Shown one piece after another: positions 1-8,268 of a stretch of 11,350 nt of DNA (positions within the stretch are counted from its first letter, which is position 1; each line of letters starts with the position of its first letter). Below the pieces are notes generated by a model. It saw only the letters and a list, made by a program, of their open reading frames with translations, did no database searches and was not told the DNA's origin. Made by a program: the position numbers and the translations under genes. The stretch lies in the NCBI GenBank assembly GCA_964603125.1, contig CAZRUA010000114.1, positions 1 through 11,350 of the forward strand, in the 5' to 3' direction. The DNA is from CAZRUA01 sp964603125. GTDB taxonomy: Bacteria; Bacteroidota; Bacteroidia; B-17B0; Aurantibacillaceae.

Positions 1-2033
1 CCTTTTATATCCGTGAGATTTATTTTTAAGTTTGATTTGAATTCAGAAAGCTTAATGGATATTTTACCAGATGCTGGTTGCGGGTAAATACTTTGAATTA
101 GTTTGAATTTTTCTTTCGTACTCTGATTTATACCGACAGAGTTGCACACAACTGGTGAGCAGAATTTAGAAAGCATTCTTACATAAGCTGCATTGGTGTA
201 AATTCCAGCTTCAGATATTGTCCATGAGTTAACTGGCCAACTGTCATTAAAATCTTTATAGGATTTTTGAATGGGTTGTCCAGCAGGCGGACTTACATTT
301 GTGTTACATAGCGCATTGTTTTGTGAGCTACCACAACCTGAAGGACAACAAGCATCTAGTGCGTAACTTGGGTTTGGCCCTCCCGGAATATAACCAGGTG
401 GAGGGCCATAAGTTGAAACACCAACTTCATCCCATAGCGAACTTCCATTTTCAAACCACGAATGATAAAACTGAGTAACCGAATTTTCGGCACCAAAGGA
501 ACTCATATTACTCAAGTAAGTTTTTGAATTTGGATTAACACCATGAAAGTAATGCACAAAACCCGAAGCTGCATTTTTATAATTGGTTGCATTTGCAGCA
601 TTAAGGTTGTATTGATTCATGCTTAAGAACATGTTCGCCTGCTTTGATTTTGTTTGATTACTATTCCATGTATAGTTGTTATTTGAGAGCCAAGCGCGAT
701 AGGCATCTGTTGAATTAGTATACGCTGGTAAGTTATCAGCGTTATTTGTTTGCATTGAAGATTGAAATGCACTCTGTATAGCGTTTTTTGTTGCTAAAGT
801 GGCTCCTGAGGTTTTGGCGTAGTACAATAACATATCTTGCTCAGGTCCTTCAAAAGGGTAGGCAAAAGTCCATTGCATTAGATGAATATTTGCGTAATTG
901 GCATCAACATAATTTTTATATGTAACATTTCCTGTAAGTGCATACAAATAAATGTTTGCAGCTATTTTCCGAGCAGCTAAATCGTATGCTGATATTTCCT
1001 GTTCGCCAGCAGCAATAATACCTGAATTGTAAAATGTAACGTTTGGATTTGCAAGGGCCCAGTTGTATGCATTTACGGATGCAGTTTGTAGAGTTGTTCC
1101 ATAGCTTGTTTGGCCTGCACTGTTAAATTGTATGGCAGCTAATGCGAACATAGCTGATGCTGTAAGGGTAGCTGATGTATTTGCAGGTCCATATCGACGA
1201 GGTGTATTATCGGAACTAGGTGGACTTGCAGAGCCTCCTCCAACAACGCTTAAAACCGAGCCGTCAGTTTGTTGCATTTTAAGTAACCAGTCCAATTCAA
1301 TTTTAACTTCATCTAATAAATCAGGTACTCCATTTCCACTCTCAGGAATATTATAATTGTCCATCCAAACATTAGGGTTTTCCTCATAAGCCAATAGTAA
1401 ATCTGTTAGTGCGCTCCATGTGAAGTTTACATATTTATTATAGTCTCCTGCGTCAAACCAACCACCACTTAAATCTTTACTAGTTGATACAGAAGTATTA
1501 TTGTATAATCTACAATCTAAATCCTGCTGGTTACCTAAATGACTTGCTCCATCAGCCCAAGCTGAGCCTGCAAATGCAGCTGATTTGGCAAATCCACATC
1601 TTTGATAAAAAAACATTCGCATAGCTTGAGCTAATACATTGTTATAGATGCAATCATCAATTTCAAATTTATATGAACCTACATTGTTTGTAACATCAAA
1701 AACATAATAAGAGCCTACCGTTGTTAATGAGCTAAAATCAAACCACCAAACTTTATCACCACTTTGCGTTTGGGTAGCCCCACTATTCCATGCAGTAATA
1801 TTACCTGTTAAAACTACTGCATCAGTATTCCAATCCCTTACTTGATAACTAGTTCCTGGCGAAAATGAGGTGGCATTATTATACCCTGTTATTGGATTAG
1901 TAATAACGGCTATTTTTTGGTCATTGGTTCTATACCCAAATTGGTCAACTTTGATAAATTGAGTTATTTGTACAGGCGAGCTTTTAAGAAGTCCACAAAT
2001 TAATAGAAACAGAGGTAGTAAAGCTTTTTTCAT
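1..2033 (-). CDS. Secreted GH9 endoglucanase-like glycoside hydrolase with T9SS sorting domain (3' end outside window)
   Basis: The frame is open from ATG at 2031-2033 to the window edge (677 codons), so only the C-terminal end is missing. An N-terminal hydrophobic signal (residues 1 to about 19, starting MKKALLPLFLL) directs export. Residues about 24-120 look like the Ig-like CelD_N domain found before many GH9 catalytic domains. The catalytic domain spans about 128-622. It has the GH9 motif GGWFDAGDYNKY, with D194 and D197 as the expected catalytic-base and water-binding aspartates, and SWTISEAGIYTNAAYVRML, with E608 as the expected proton donor. A proline/glycine and Cys-rich loop (PPPGYIPGGPNP, then CCPSGC) lies between them. 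From about 647, IYPQPASGKISIKLSE matches the start of a T9SS type A sorting domain, implying secretion across the outer membrane and surface attachment or release. GH9 enzymes usually cleave beta-1,4-glucans; the exact substrate is inferred. No carbohydrate-binding module is visible. Confidence 0.93.
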   Translation of the reverse strand, partial: MKKALLPLFLLICGLLKSSPVQITQFIKVDQFGYRTNDQKIAVITNPITGYNNATSFSPGTSYQVRDWNTDAVVLTGNITAWNSGATQTQSGDKVWWFDFSSLTTVGSYYVFDVTNNVGSYKFEIDDCIYNNVLAQAMRMFFYQRCGFAKSAAFAGSAWADGASHLGNQQDLDCRLYNNTSVSTSKDLSGGWFDAGDYNKYVNFTWSALTDLLLAYEENPNVWMDNYNIPESGNGVPDLLDEVKIELDWLLKMQQTDGSVLSVVGGGSASPPSSDNTPRRYGPANTSATLTASAMFALAAIQFNSAGQTSYGTTLQTASVNAYNWALANPNVTFYNSGIIAAGEQEISAYDLAARKIAANIYLYALTGNVTYKNYVDANYANIHLMQWTFAYPFEGPEQDMLLYYAKTSGATLATKNAIQSAFQSSMQTNNADNLPAYTNSTDAYRAWLSNNNYTWNSNQTKSKQANMFLSMNQYNLNAANATNYKNAASGFVHYFHGVNPNSKTYLSNMSSFGAENSVTQFYHSWFENGSSLWDEVGVSTYGPPPGYIPGGPNPSYALDACCPSGCGSSQNNALCNTNVSPPAGQPIQKSYKDFNDSWPVNSWTISEAGIYTNAAYVRMLSKFCSPVVCNSVGINQSTKEKFKLIQSIYPQPASGKISIKLSEFKSNLKINLTDIK

Positions 2034-2051
2034 ATTCAAACTATTGCTAAA

Positions 2052-2081
2052 CAAATATATAACAATAATGGAGATATGAAA
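2052..2081 (-). promoter_or_regulatory. Candidate promoter of the GH9 gene
   Basis: In the 69-base gap between hisIE and the GH9 start, the minus strand reads TATATTTG at 2059-2052, an exact match to the Bacteroidota -7 consensus TAnnTTTG. TTTC lies 18 bases upstream (2081-2078), one mismatch from the -33 TTTG element. The same octamer and spacing occur at the his promoter. This predicts a short leader of about 10-15 bases and expression independent of the his operon. Confidence 0.5.
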
Positions 2082-2102
2082 GTTTAATATTGTAAGGTTG
2101 AT

Positions 2103-2699
2103 TTATTTTTTGCTTCTTTCGGCTAAAACTTCTGTAATTTCAGTTAGCGAAACATTTTTGGCGGCTAATAAAATTAGGTAATGGTATAGCAAATCGGCGG
2201 CCTCACCTTTGAAAAGCTCAATATTATTGTCTTTCGCTTCAATTACAAGTTCAACGGCCTCTTCACCTACTTTTTGAGCAACTTTATTTATACCTTTTTT
2301 GAATAGTGAACTTGTGTATGATTTTTCACTTGGATTTTCTTTTCTATCTATAATTGTTTTTTCAAGATGGAATAAAAAATTAGATGACACATTTTTTTCA
2401 TTGAAGCAAGTATCAGAACCTTTGTGACAGGTTGGGCCTTCTGGCTGTGCTTGAATCAAGATAGTATCATTATCACAATCAATTTTAATATCGATTACAT
2501 TTAAAAAATTACCACTTTCTTCCCCTTTCATCCATAATCTGTTTTTTGAACGAGAGAAGAAAGTTACCTTTTTCAGCTCATTGGTTTTTGTAAGGGCTTC
2601 TGAATTCATATAACCAAGCATAAGCACTTTTTGTGTTATTGAATCTTGAATTATTGCAGGAATTAAGCCGTCGGCTGATTTTGAGAAATTAGGGTTCAT
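2103..2699 (-). CDS. hisIE: Bifunctional phosphoribosyl-AMP cyclohydrolase / phosphoribosyl-ATP pyrophosphatase
   Basis: Catalyses steps 2 and 3 of histidine synthesis: removal of pyrophosphate from phosphoribosyl-ATP (HisE part) and opening of the purine ring of phosphoribosyl-AMP (HisI part). The 198 residues match the usual fused length. HisI occupies about 1-110: MLGYMNSEA (27-35), FFSRSKNRLWMKGEESGN (47-64), the metal-binding acidic cluster D74-C75-D76-N77-D78, and Cys91 and Cys98 in GPTCHKGSDTCF, which with Cys75 form the usual Zn site. HisE follows from about 112, with KVGEEAVELVIEA (143-155) and EAADLLYHYLILL (166-178) giving the metal-binding glutamates of the MazG-like helical fold. 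It is the last his gene, 1 base after the hisF stop. No convincing terminator follows it. Confidence 0.97.
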   Translation of the reverse strand: MNPNFSKSADGLIPAIIQDSITQKVLMLGYMNSEALTKTNELKKVTFFSRSKNRLWMKGEESGNFLNVIDIKIDCDNDTILIQAQPEGPTCHKGSDTCFNEKNVSSNFLFHLEKTIIDRKENPSEKSYTSSLFKKGINKVAQKVGEEAVELVIEAKDNNIELFKGEAADLLYHYLILLAAKNVSLTEITEVLAERSKK

Positions 2700-2700
2700 C

Positions 2701-3459
2701 TTAGTTAAGTCTTATTGAAATGTTTTGTTGTTTTAGTTGTTGTTTTAATTCGGGTATTTTTATTTCATTGAAATGAAACACACTTGCTGCTAATGCTGCG
2801 TCAGCATGTCCTATTTTAAAAGCATCAATAAAATGTTGTATGTTTCCAGCGCCACCGCTTGCAATTACTGGAATATTTAATTTTGTTGATAGTTCTTTAG
2901 TTATATCTAAAGCAAATCCATTTTTTGTACCATCGTTGTTCATCGAAGTAAGCAATATCTCTCCAGCTCCAAGTTCTTGTGCTTGCATAGCCCAATCAAT
3001 AGTTTTACTTTCGGTTTTTACTTTTCCTCCGTTTAAGTAAACATACCAATCACCATTTTCATATTTGGTGTCGATTGCTAATACAATACACTGACTTCCA
3101 AATTGAGAAGAAAGTTCTTTTATTAAAGAAGGATTTTTGTAAGCTGAAGTATTAATAGATATTTTGTCAGCACCAGCTTGCAATAAAGTAGAGACATCTT
3201 CAATTGATGATATTCCTCCACCCACAGTGAACGGAATATTAATGTGTTTGGCAATTTTAGAAACTAATTCACTTAACGTTTTTCTTTTTTCATTAGTAGC
3301 AGTAATGTCCAAAAAAACGATTTCGTCAGCACCCATTTTTGCATACTCAATTGCTAGTTCAACTGGATCGCCAGCGTCTCTTATGTTTTCGAAGTTTACA
3401 CCTTTTACAGTGCGTCCATCTTTTATATCGAGACAGGGTATAATTCGTTTTGTTAGCAT
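2701..3459 (-). CDS. hisF: Imidazole glycerol phosphate synthase, cyclase subunit
   Basis: With HisH it converts PRFAR plus ammonia into imidazole glycerol phosphate and AICAR, a by-product that feeds purine synthesis. The 252 residues are full length for this (beta/alpha)8 barrel. The start KRIIPCLDIKDGRTVKG carries catalytic D11; the second catalytic aspartate is D130 in LAIDTK. Phosphate-binding glycine motifs are TVGGGI (78-83) and IASGGAGN (199-206). The ATG lies inside the end of hisA, overlapping it by 7 bases (3453-3459), which suggests translational coupling of two homologous barrel enzymes. Confidence 0.98.
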   Translation of the reverse strand: MLTKRIIPCLDIKDGRTVKGVNFENIRDAGDPVELAIEYAKMGADEIVFLDITATNEKRKTLSELVSKIAKHINIPFTVGGGISSIEDVSTLLQAGADKISINTSAYKNPSLIKELSSQFGSQCIVLAIDTKYENGDWYVYLNGGKVKTESKTIDWAMQAQELGAGEILLTSMNNDGTKNGFALDITKELSTKLNIPVIASGGAGNIQHFIDAFKIGHADAALAASVFHFNEIKIPELKQQLKQQNISIRLN

Positions 3460-4175
3460 GATATAAATGTTTTTATTTCGTTAAGGCTAATTTTATTTTC
3501 ATAAATGGCTTTACCAACAATTGCTCCATAGCAACCTATTTCCTTTAGAAGTGTTAAATCATTGTAATTTGAAACCCCGCCACTAGCAATTAACTTTAAA
3601 GTTGGAAAGGTATTTAGAACTCTACTATAAAGTTCGATGGATGGACCCTGAAGTAATCCATCTTTCGCTATATCTGTGCAAAATAGAGTGTTTATACCTA
3701 TTTTCATATTGTCACGAATGAAATCAAATAAATTAATCTGTGTATCTTCAATCCAACCCCCAATGGCAATTTTTTCATCTTTCACGTCAGCTCCAAGTAG
3801 TATTCGCTCAGGACTATATTTGTTTACCCATGTTTTAAACAATGCAGAGTTTTTTATTGCAATACTACCTATTGTGGCTTTATATGCACCAGCGTCAAAA
3901 ACTGACTTAATAGATTCATTTGTTTTAATTCCTCCGCCAAAGTCAATTAATAAATTAGTTTGTTTAGCAATTGTTTCAAGAATATTTAAATTAATTACTT
4001 TGCCAGCTTTGGCTCCATCCAAGTCAACTAAGTGTAAGTGACTAATACCAATATCTTCAAACTGTTTAGCAACTTCCAAAGGGTTTTCATTGTACACTTT
4101 TTTCTGAGCATAGTCGCCTTGGGTTAGCCTCACGCATTTTCCATCAATTAAATCTATGGCGGGTATAATAAGCAT
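3453..4175 (-). CDS. hisA: ProFAR isomerase (phosphoribosylformimino-AICAR-P isomerase)
   Basis: Catalyses the Amadori rearrangement of ProFAR to PRFAR, the HisF substrate. The 240 residues form one (beta/alpha)8 barrel homologous to HisF. The acid-base aspartates are D8 in IPAIDLIDGKCVRL and D130 in LLGADVKD. W141, just after the IGG that follows, fits the conserved substrate-stacking tryptophan of histidine-specific HisA. FGGGIK (79-84) and IASGGVSN (196-203) are the phosphate-binding turns, and CTDIAKDGLLQGP (166-178) is a conserved HisA block. The start is 1 base after the hisH stop, and the gene overlaps hisF by 7 bases. Confidence 0.98.
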   Translation of the reverse strand: MLIIPAIDLIDGKCVRLTQGDYAQKKVYNENPLEVAKQFEDIGISHLHLVDLDGAKAGKVINLNILETIAKQTNLLIDFGGGIKTNESIKSVFDAGAYKATIGSIAIKNSALFKTWVNKYSPERILLGADVKDEKIAIGGWIEDTQINLFDFIRDNMKIGINTLFCTDIAKDGLLQGPSIELYSRVLNTFPTLKLIASGGVSNYNDLTLLKEIGCYGAIVGKAIYENKISLNEIKTFISC

Positions 4176-4176
4176 A

Positions 4177-4779
4177 TTAGAGTTTTAAAAAGTTAAGTAA
4201 TATTTTTTCGCCTACAGATCCTGATTTTTCAGGGTGAAATTGAGTAGCATAAAAGTTATTTTTGTTAAGTGCCGAAGAGTAGTTAGTAATATAGTTGGTG
4301 GTGGAAATTGTATTTTCTCCTAATTCGGCATAGTAACTATGTACAAAGTAACAATACGATTGCTCATTAACGCCATCCATTAATGGTCCATTTAAATTAA
4401 AAATATTATTCCAACCCACTTGTGGAACTTTTAATTTTTCATTTTCCAGATTATTATTTTGACTAAATAGTTTTATTTTTTGATTGAAAATGCCTAAACA
4501 GTCGGTATCACCTTCTTCAGAATAATTACACATCAATTGCATGCCAAGGCAAATACCTAAAACGGGTTGTTTTAAGTCAATTATAACTTTGTCTAGTTTT
4601 TTTTGCTTTAAATATGCCATGGCGTTACTAGCCTCACCAACACCAGGTAAAATTAATTTATCTGCTGTTGTTATGGCTTCTATGTCATCGCTAACTATTG
4701 CCGATATTCCCAGTCTGTCAAGCGCAAATAAAACGGATTGAGTATTGCCAGCGTTATATTTTATAATTACAGTTTTCAT
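4177..4779 (-). CDS. hisH: Imidazole glycerol phosphate synthase, glutamine amidotransferase subunit
   Basis: Class I glutaminase that supplies ammonia to HisF through the barrel of their heterodimer. Of 200 residues, the catalytic triad is visible as C77 in LGICLGMQL, and H182 and E184 in QFHPEKSGSVG. The oxyanion-strand motif PGVGE is at 45-49, and the HisH-typical KVPQVGWN at 117-124 and YFVHSYY at 144-150 are present. The start is 2 bases after the hisB stop and the stop is 1 base before hisA. Length and motifs are normal and nothing suggests inactivation. Confidence 0.97.
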   Translation of the reverse strand: MKTVIIKYNAGNTQSVLFALDRLGISAIVSDDIEAITTADKLILPGVGEASNAMAYLKQKKLDKVIIDLKQPVLGICLGMQLMCNYSEEGDTDCLGIFNQKIKLFSQNNNLENEKLKVPQVGWNNIFNLNGPLMDGVNEQSYCYFVHSYYAELGENTISTTNYITNYSSALNKNNFYATQFHPEKSGSVGEKILLNFLKL

Positions 4780-4781
4780 TT

Positions 4782-5891
4782 TTATAGTAAACCTTTTGTG
4801 CTTGGTAAAACCATATTATTTAAATCTCTTTTCACTGCTTGTTTAATTGATTTTGCAAAGGCTTTAAAGATTGCTTCAATTTTATGGTGTTCGTTGCTTC
4901 CTTCCGCTTTAATGTTCAAATTTGATTTTGAAGCGTCGCTAAATGATTTAAAAAAGTGGAAAAACATTTCAGTAGGCATTTCACCTATTTTTTCTCTTTT
5001 AAAGTCAGCTTCCCAAACAATCCAGTTTCTACCTCCAAAATCGATAGCTACTTGTGCTAAGCAATCATCCATGGGTAAAGTGAAACCGTAACGTTCTATT
5101 CCTTTTTTGTCGCTTAGAGCGCTTAAAAAGGCTTCTCCTAAAGCTATTCCAACATCTTCAATAGTATGGTGTTCATCAATATGTAAATCACCCTCAGCAT
5201 TTAGTCTTAAATCAATTGAGCCATGTTTAGCAATTTGTTCAAGCATGTGGTCAAAAAAGGCTATTCCCGTTGATATTTGCGCACTACCTTTGCCGTCAAG
5301 ATTAAGTTCTATCTCAATTTTGGTTTCGTTTGTTTTTCTTGTATGGCGAATTATTCGTTGTGGAGCTTTTAAATAATTATAAATATCTTCCCAATTGGAT
5401 GCAATCAAATTTATTTTATCCTCCCATCCTTCACTGGAATCATAGTTTTTTATAAAGATTGATTTACAGCCAATGTTTTGTGCAAGTTTCACATCAGTAA
5501 TTCTGTCGCCAATTACGTAGGAATTTTTTAAATCGTATTCTCCATTTAGGTATTTGGTAAGCATTCCAACGTTTGGCTTACGTGTATTTTTATTTTCACT
5601 TTCAAAGCTTTTATCAATGCATACTTCCGAAAATTCAATACCTTCATTGCTTAAACATTTAAGCATTAAATTATGAACAGGCCAAAATGTTTCTTCGGGA
5701 AAACTAGCTGTCCCTAAGCCATCCTGATTGGTGACCATTACAAGTTTAAAATTGTTCTCTTTCACAATTTTTGATAGAAAGTTGAATACCCCTGGTAAAA
5801 ACTCTAATTTATCAAAACTATCAATTTGAAAATTTACTGGAGGTTCTTTAATAAGTGTCCCATCTCTATCTATAAATAGTATTGCTTGCAT
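4782..5891 (-). CDS. hisB: Bifunctional histidinol-phosphatase / imidazoleglycerol-phosphate dehydratase
   Basis: The 369 residues carry two enzymes. Residues 1 to about 168 form a HAD phosphatase that dephosphorylates histidinol phosphate: FIDRDGTL gives nucleophile D8 and acid D10, VTNQDGLG (53-60) is motif II, K105 lies in RKP, and GDRITD (128-133) is motif III. Residues about 178-369 form IGP dehydratase, with FFDHMLEQIAKHG (212-224), DEHHTIEDVG (239-248) and SNEHHKIEAIFKAF (332-345) supplying the metal-binding His and Glu residues. The fusion is known from enteric bacteria and Bacteroidota. The Zn-binding loop of enteric HisB-N (CxHx(n)CxC before RKP) is not kept; only C91 remains. The gene starts 23 bases after the hisC stop, the widest gap in the operon. 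Confidence 0.97.
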   Translation of the reverse strand: MQAILFIDRDGTLIKEPPVNFQIDSFDKLEFLPGVFNFLSKIVKENNFKLVMVTNQDGLGTASFPEETFWPVHNLMLKCLSNEGIEFSEVCIDKSFESENKNTRKPNVGMLTKYLNGEYDLKNSYVIGDRITDVKLAQNIGCKSIFIKNYDSSEGWEDKINLIASNWEDIYNYLKAPQRIIRHTRKTNETKIEIELNLDGKGSAQISTGIAFFDHMLEQIAKHGSIDLRLNAEGDLHIDEHHTIEDVGIALGEAFLSALSDKKGIERYGFTLPMDDCLAQVAIDFGGRNWIVWEADFKREKIGEMPTEMFFHFFKSFSDASKSNLNIKAEGSNEHHKIEAIFKAFAKSIKQAVKRDLNNMVLPSTKGLL

Positions 5892-5914
5892 AGTTTAATT
5901 ATTAAAATGTTAAG

Positions 5915-6976
5915 TTATAAATTTTCAAATTGATTTAATAATGTTAGAACTTTTTTATTCTCTTTAGGATTGCCTACTGTAAATCTTACGCAGTTTTTTA
6001 ATAATGGCATTTTTGAACGATTGCTTATAATAACCTTGTTAGTGAGCATATAGTTAAAAAGTTCATCAGAATTACTCACTTCCACAAGCAATGAGTTTGC
6101 TTTTGATGGGTAGACTTTCTTAACGAAGCTATATTCTTTTAGCTTTTTAGCCATATTTGCTCGTTCATTTTTTATAATTCGAACAGAATCTTCGATTTTT
6201 GCAATATTATCTAATGCTTTATAAATAGCTTTCTGTGTAAAATCATTAATATTGTAAGGAGCTTTTACTTTATTGAGGAAATTTATCACCTCCTGGTTAG
6301 CTACAACCATACCTAAACGAGCGGCTGCCATTGCAAATGCTTTAGAAAATGTTTGAAGCACAACAATGTTTTTATTGTTTCTAATTTTTTTTATAACAGA
6401 CTTATTTGTTTCGAAAAAGTCGATATAAGCTTCATCTATAACAAGTAATCCATTAAAAAATTGAGTTAATTCTTCAATTTTTTTCCATTCAACAACGCTA
6501 CCAGTAGGATTGTTAGGGGTGCAAATAAAAATTAGTTTAGTTCGTTTTGTAGTTTGCTTCTTTATGCTATCAATATCTAATTCGAAACTATTTTTCTTTA
6601 GTAAAACTTCTTTGACTTTTACGTTATTAATATTTGCGTAAACTTTATACATCCCGAATGTTGGAGGGCAAATGATAATTTCATCTTCTTTTGGTTCGCA
6701 AAAACATCTTATTAAAATATCAATACATTCATCGCTTCCATTGCCTAAATAAATATTTTCTGGTTTTACTTTTTTGACACCTGCAATCTTGCTTTTTAAA
6801 CTTGTTTGCCTTGCATTAGGATAACGATTTAAGCCTTTTCCGTATGGATTGCTGAAAGCATTTTCATTAATATCAAGTAAAGTATAATTATCCAAATCCA
6901 TTCCGTCTCTTGTCGAGGAATAAGGCTCGAGATTTTGAATATTTTTTCTTATAATGTTATTTACGTTAAAACTCAT
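5915..6976 (-). CDS. hisC: Histidinol-phosphate aminotransferase
   Basis: PLP-dependent fold-type I aminotransferase that moves an amino group from glutamate to imidazole acetol phosphate. The 353 residues are normal length. Visible motifs are YLGNGSDE (76-83, cofactor phosphate binding), CTPNNPTGS (152-160), DEAYIDF (181-187, with D181 and Y184 contacting PLP), and TFSKAFAMAAARLG (209-222) with K212 as the Schiff-base lysine. FTVGNPKEN near the C-terminus carries the usual substrate-carboxylate arginine just before it (CVRF). The ATG overlaps the hisD stop as ATGA (6973-6976), a typical translational-coupling junction. Confidence 0.97.
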   Translation of the reverse strand: MSFNVNNIIRKNIQNLEPYSSTRDGMDLDNYTLLDINENAFSNPYGKGLNRYPNARQTSLKSKIAGVKKVKPENIYLGNGSDECIDILIRCFCEPKEDEIIICPPTFGMYKVYANINNVKVKEVLLKKNSFELDIDSIKKQTTKRTKLIFICTPNNPTGSVVEWKKIEELTQFFNGLLVIDEAYIDFFETNKSVIKKIRNNKNIVVLQTFSKAFAMAAARLGMVVANQEVINFLNKVKAPYNINDFTQKAIYKALDNIAKIEDSVRIIKNERANMAKKLKEYSFVKKVYPSKANSLLVEVSNSDELFNYMLTNKVIISNRSKMPLLKNCVRFTVGNPKENKKVLTLLNQFENL

Positions 6977-8268
6977 TTGTTAGAATTTAAATAGTTAAGT
7001 CGCACTGTTACTGCATTTTTGTGAGCTTGAAGTCCTTCGGCATTGGCCATTATTTCAATGCTAGGACCAATATTTTTTATTCCGGTTTCATTAATTTTTT
7101 GAAAGGTGATTTTTTTAACAAAACTATCTAATGATACTCCGCTATAAGATTTCGCATAACCATTGGTTGGTAGAGTGTGGTTCGTTCCTGAAGCGTAGTC
7201 CCCGGCACTTTCACAAGAGAAATTGCCTAAAAATATTGACCCAGCGTTAATTATTTGTTCTGAAAATGAGTCAGAATTTTTACTTGCTATAATTAAGTGC
7301 TCAGGAGCATATTCGTTCAATAAGTCAATGGCCTCTTTTTCTGAAGCAACCAAAATAGCTTTACTGTTTTTTAAGGCTTCTGAAGCAATTGATTTACGAG
7401 GTAGTTCATTTAATTGTTTTTGTATTTCTAGATTTACCTTTTCAATAACATCAATTAATGCTGAAACTAAAATTACTTGCGAATCTATTCCGTGCTCGGC
7501 TTGCGATAGCAAATCTGCCGCAATAAAAGTTGGGTTTGCTGTTTCATCGGCATATATTGCCAATTCAGAAGGTCCAGCTGGCATATCAATTGCAACATTA
7601 GATTTACTCACTACCTGTTTAGCACAAGTTACATATTGATTCCCGGGCCCAAATATTTTGAAAACTTTAGGTATACTTTCAGTTCCATAAGCTAAGGCGG
7701 CGATTGCTTGAGCGCCACCTACTTTAAATACTTTTGTTATGCCAACTAACTTGGCAGTATAAAGAATTACAGGATTGATATTACCATTTTTATCAGGTGG
7801 AGTGCACAAAATTATTTCATTGCATCCAGCAATTTTTGCAGGAATACCTAACATAAGGATAGTAGAGAATAAGGGAGCTGATCCCCCGGGAATATAAATG
7901 CCAATTTTTTCAATAGGAACTGATTTTCTCCAACAAATAACACCAGGCATAGTTTCGATTTTTTCTAGAGGTGTTTTTTGCGCATCGTGAAACTTATAAA
8001 TGTTAGTATAGGCAATTGAAATTGCATTTTTTAACTCCGAGCTGCAATTTTCACTTGCGGTAGTAAATTCTTCTTCGTTCACAATAAGATTTGATAAATC
8101 AGCTTTATCAAATTCCTTCGAATACTGATATAGAGCTTTATCTCCATCGGTTTTAACGTTGTTGATGATAGCATTTACTGTAGCTTCAAGCGACGCTGAT
8201 TCTAATGAACTACGTTTCAGAAGTTCATTATAAGTGTTTGGTTTTGGATATTTAACTATTGATATCAT
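6973..8268 (-). CDS. hisD: Histidinol dehydrogenase
   Basis: Zn-dependent, NAD-linked enzyme that oxidises L-histidinol in two steps to L-histidine, the end of the pathway. I place the start at 8268 (MISIVKYPKP), giving 431 residues, close to the roughly 430 usual for HisD. The frame is open to an earlier ATG at 8346, but the extra 26 residues are basic, unlike HisD, and lie entirely over the hisG C-terminus. The chosen ATG shares one base with the hisG stop (TAATG). Signature region 227-260 includes DMPAGPSELAIYADE and LLSQAEHG. Q256, H259, D357 and H416 fit the Zn ligands; E323 and H324 in APEHL fit the catalytic base pair. GDYASGTNHTLPT (356-368) is also conserved. Confidence 0.97.
   Translation of the reverse strand: MISIVKYPKPNTYNELLKRSSLESASLEATVNAIINNVKTDGDKALYQYSKEFDKADLSNLIVNEEEFTTASENCSSELKNAISIAYTNIYKFHDAQKTPLEKIETMPGVICWRKSVPIEKIGIYIPGGSAPLFSTILMLGIPAKIAGCNEIILCTPPDKNGNINPVILYTAKLVGITKVFKVGGAQAIAALAYGTESIPKVFKIFGPGNQYVTCAKQVVSKSNVAIDMPAGPSELAIYADETANPTFIAADLLSQAEHGIDSQVILVSALIDVIEKVNLEIQKQLNELPRKSIASEALKNSKAILVASEKEAIDLLNEYAPEHLIIASKNSDSFSEQIINAGSIFLGNFSCESAGDYASGTNHTLPTNGYAKSYSGVSLDSFVKKITFQKINETGIKNIGPSIEIMANAEGLQAHKNAVTVRLNYLNSNK

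Noticed and set aside
1132..1356. Plus-strand 74-codon open frame opposite the GH9 catalytic domain
   Set aside because: The minus strand here encodes conserved GH9 sequence without interruption, and the plus-strand product looks like no known protein.
1982..2033. GH9 enzyme as a lipoprotein, using Cys13 (LLIC-G)
   Set aside because: The residue before Cys is Ile, which does not fit a lipobox, and the T9SS tail already explains export; an ordinary signal peptide is more likely.
2062..2093. Possible terminator between hisIE and the GH9 gene (ACAATA with TATTGT)
   Set aside because: Only six AT-rich pairs with a 20-base loop and no T-run; too weak to call.
2840..3040. Plus-strand open frame opposite hisF, and similar frames opposite hisA, hisH, hisB, hisD and hisG
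   Set aside because: They lie wholly antisense to conserved enzymes, have no homology I recognise, and no promoter or independent context; they are by-products of codon use on the coding strand.
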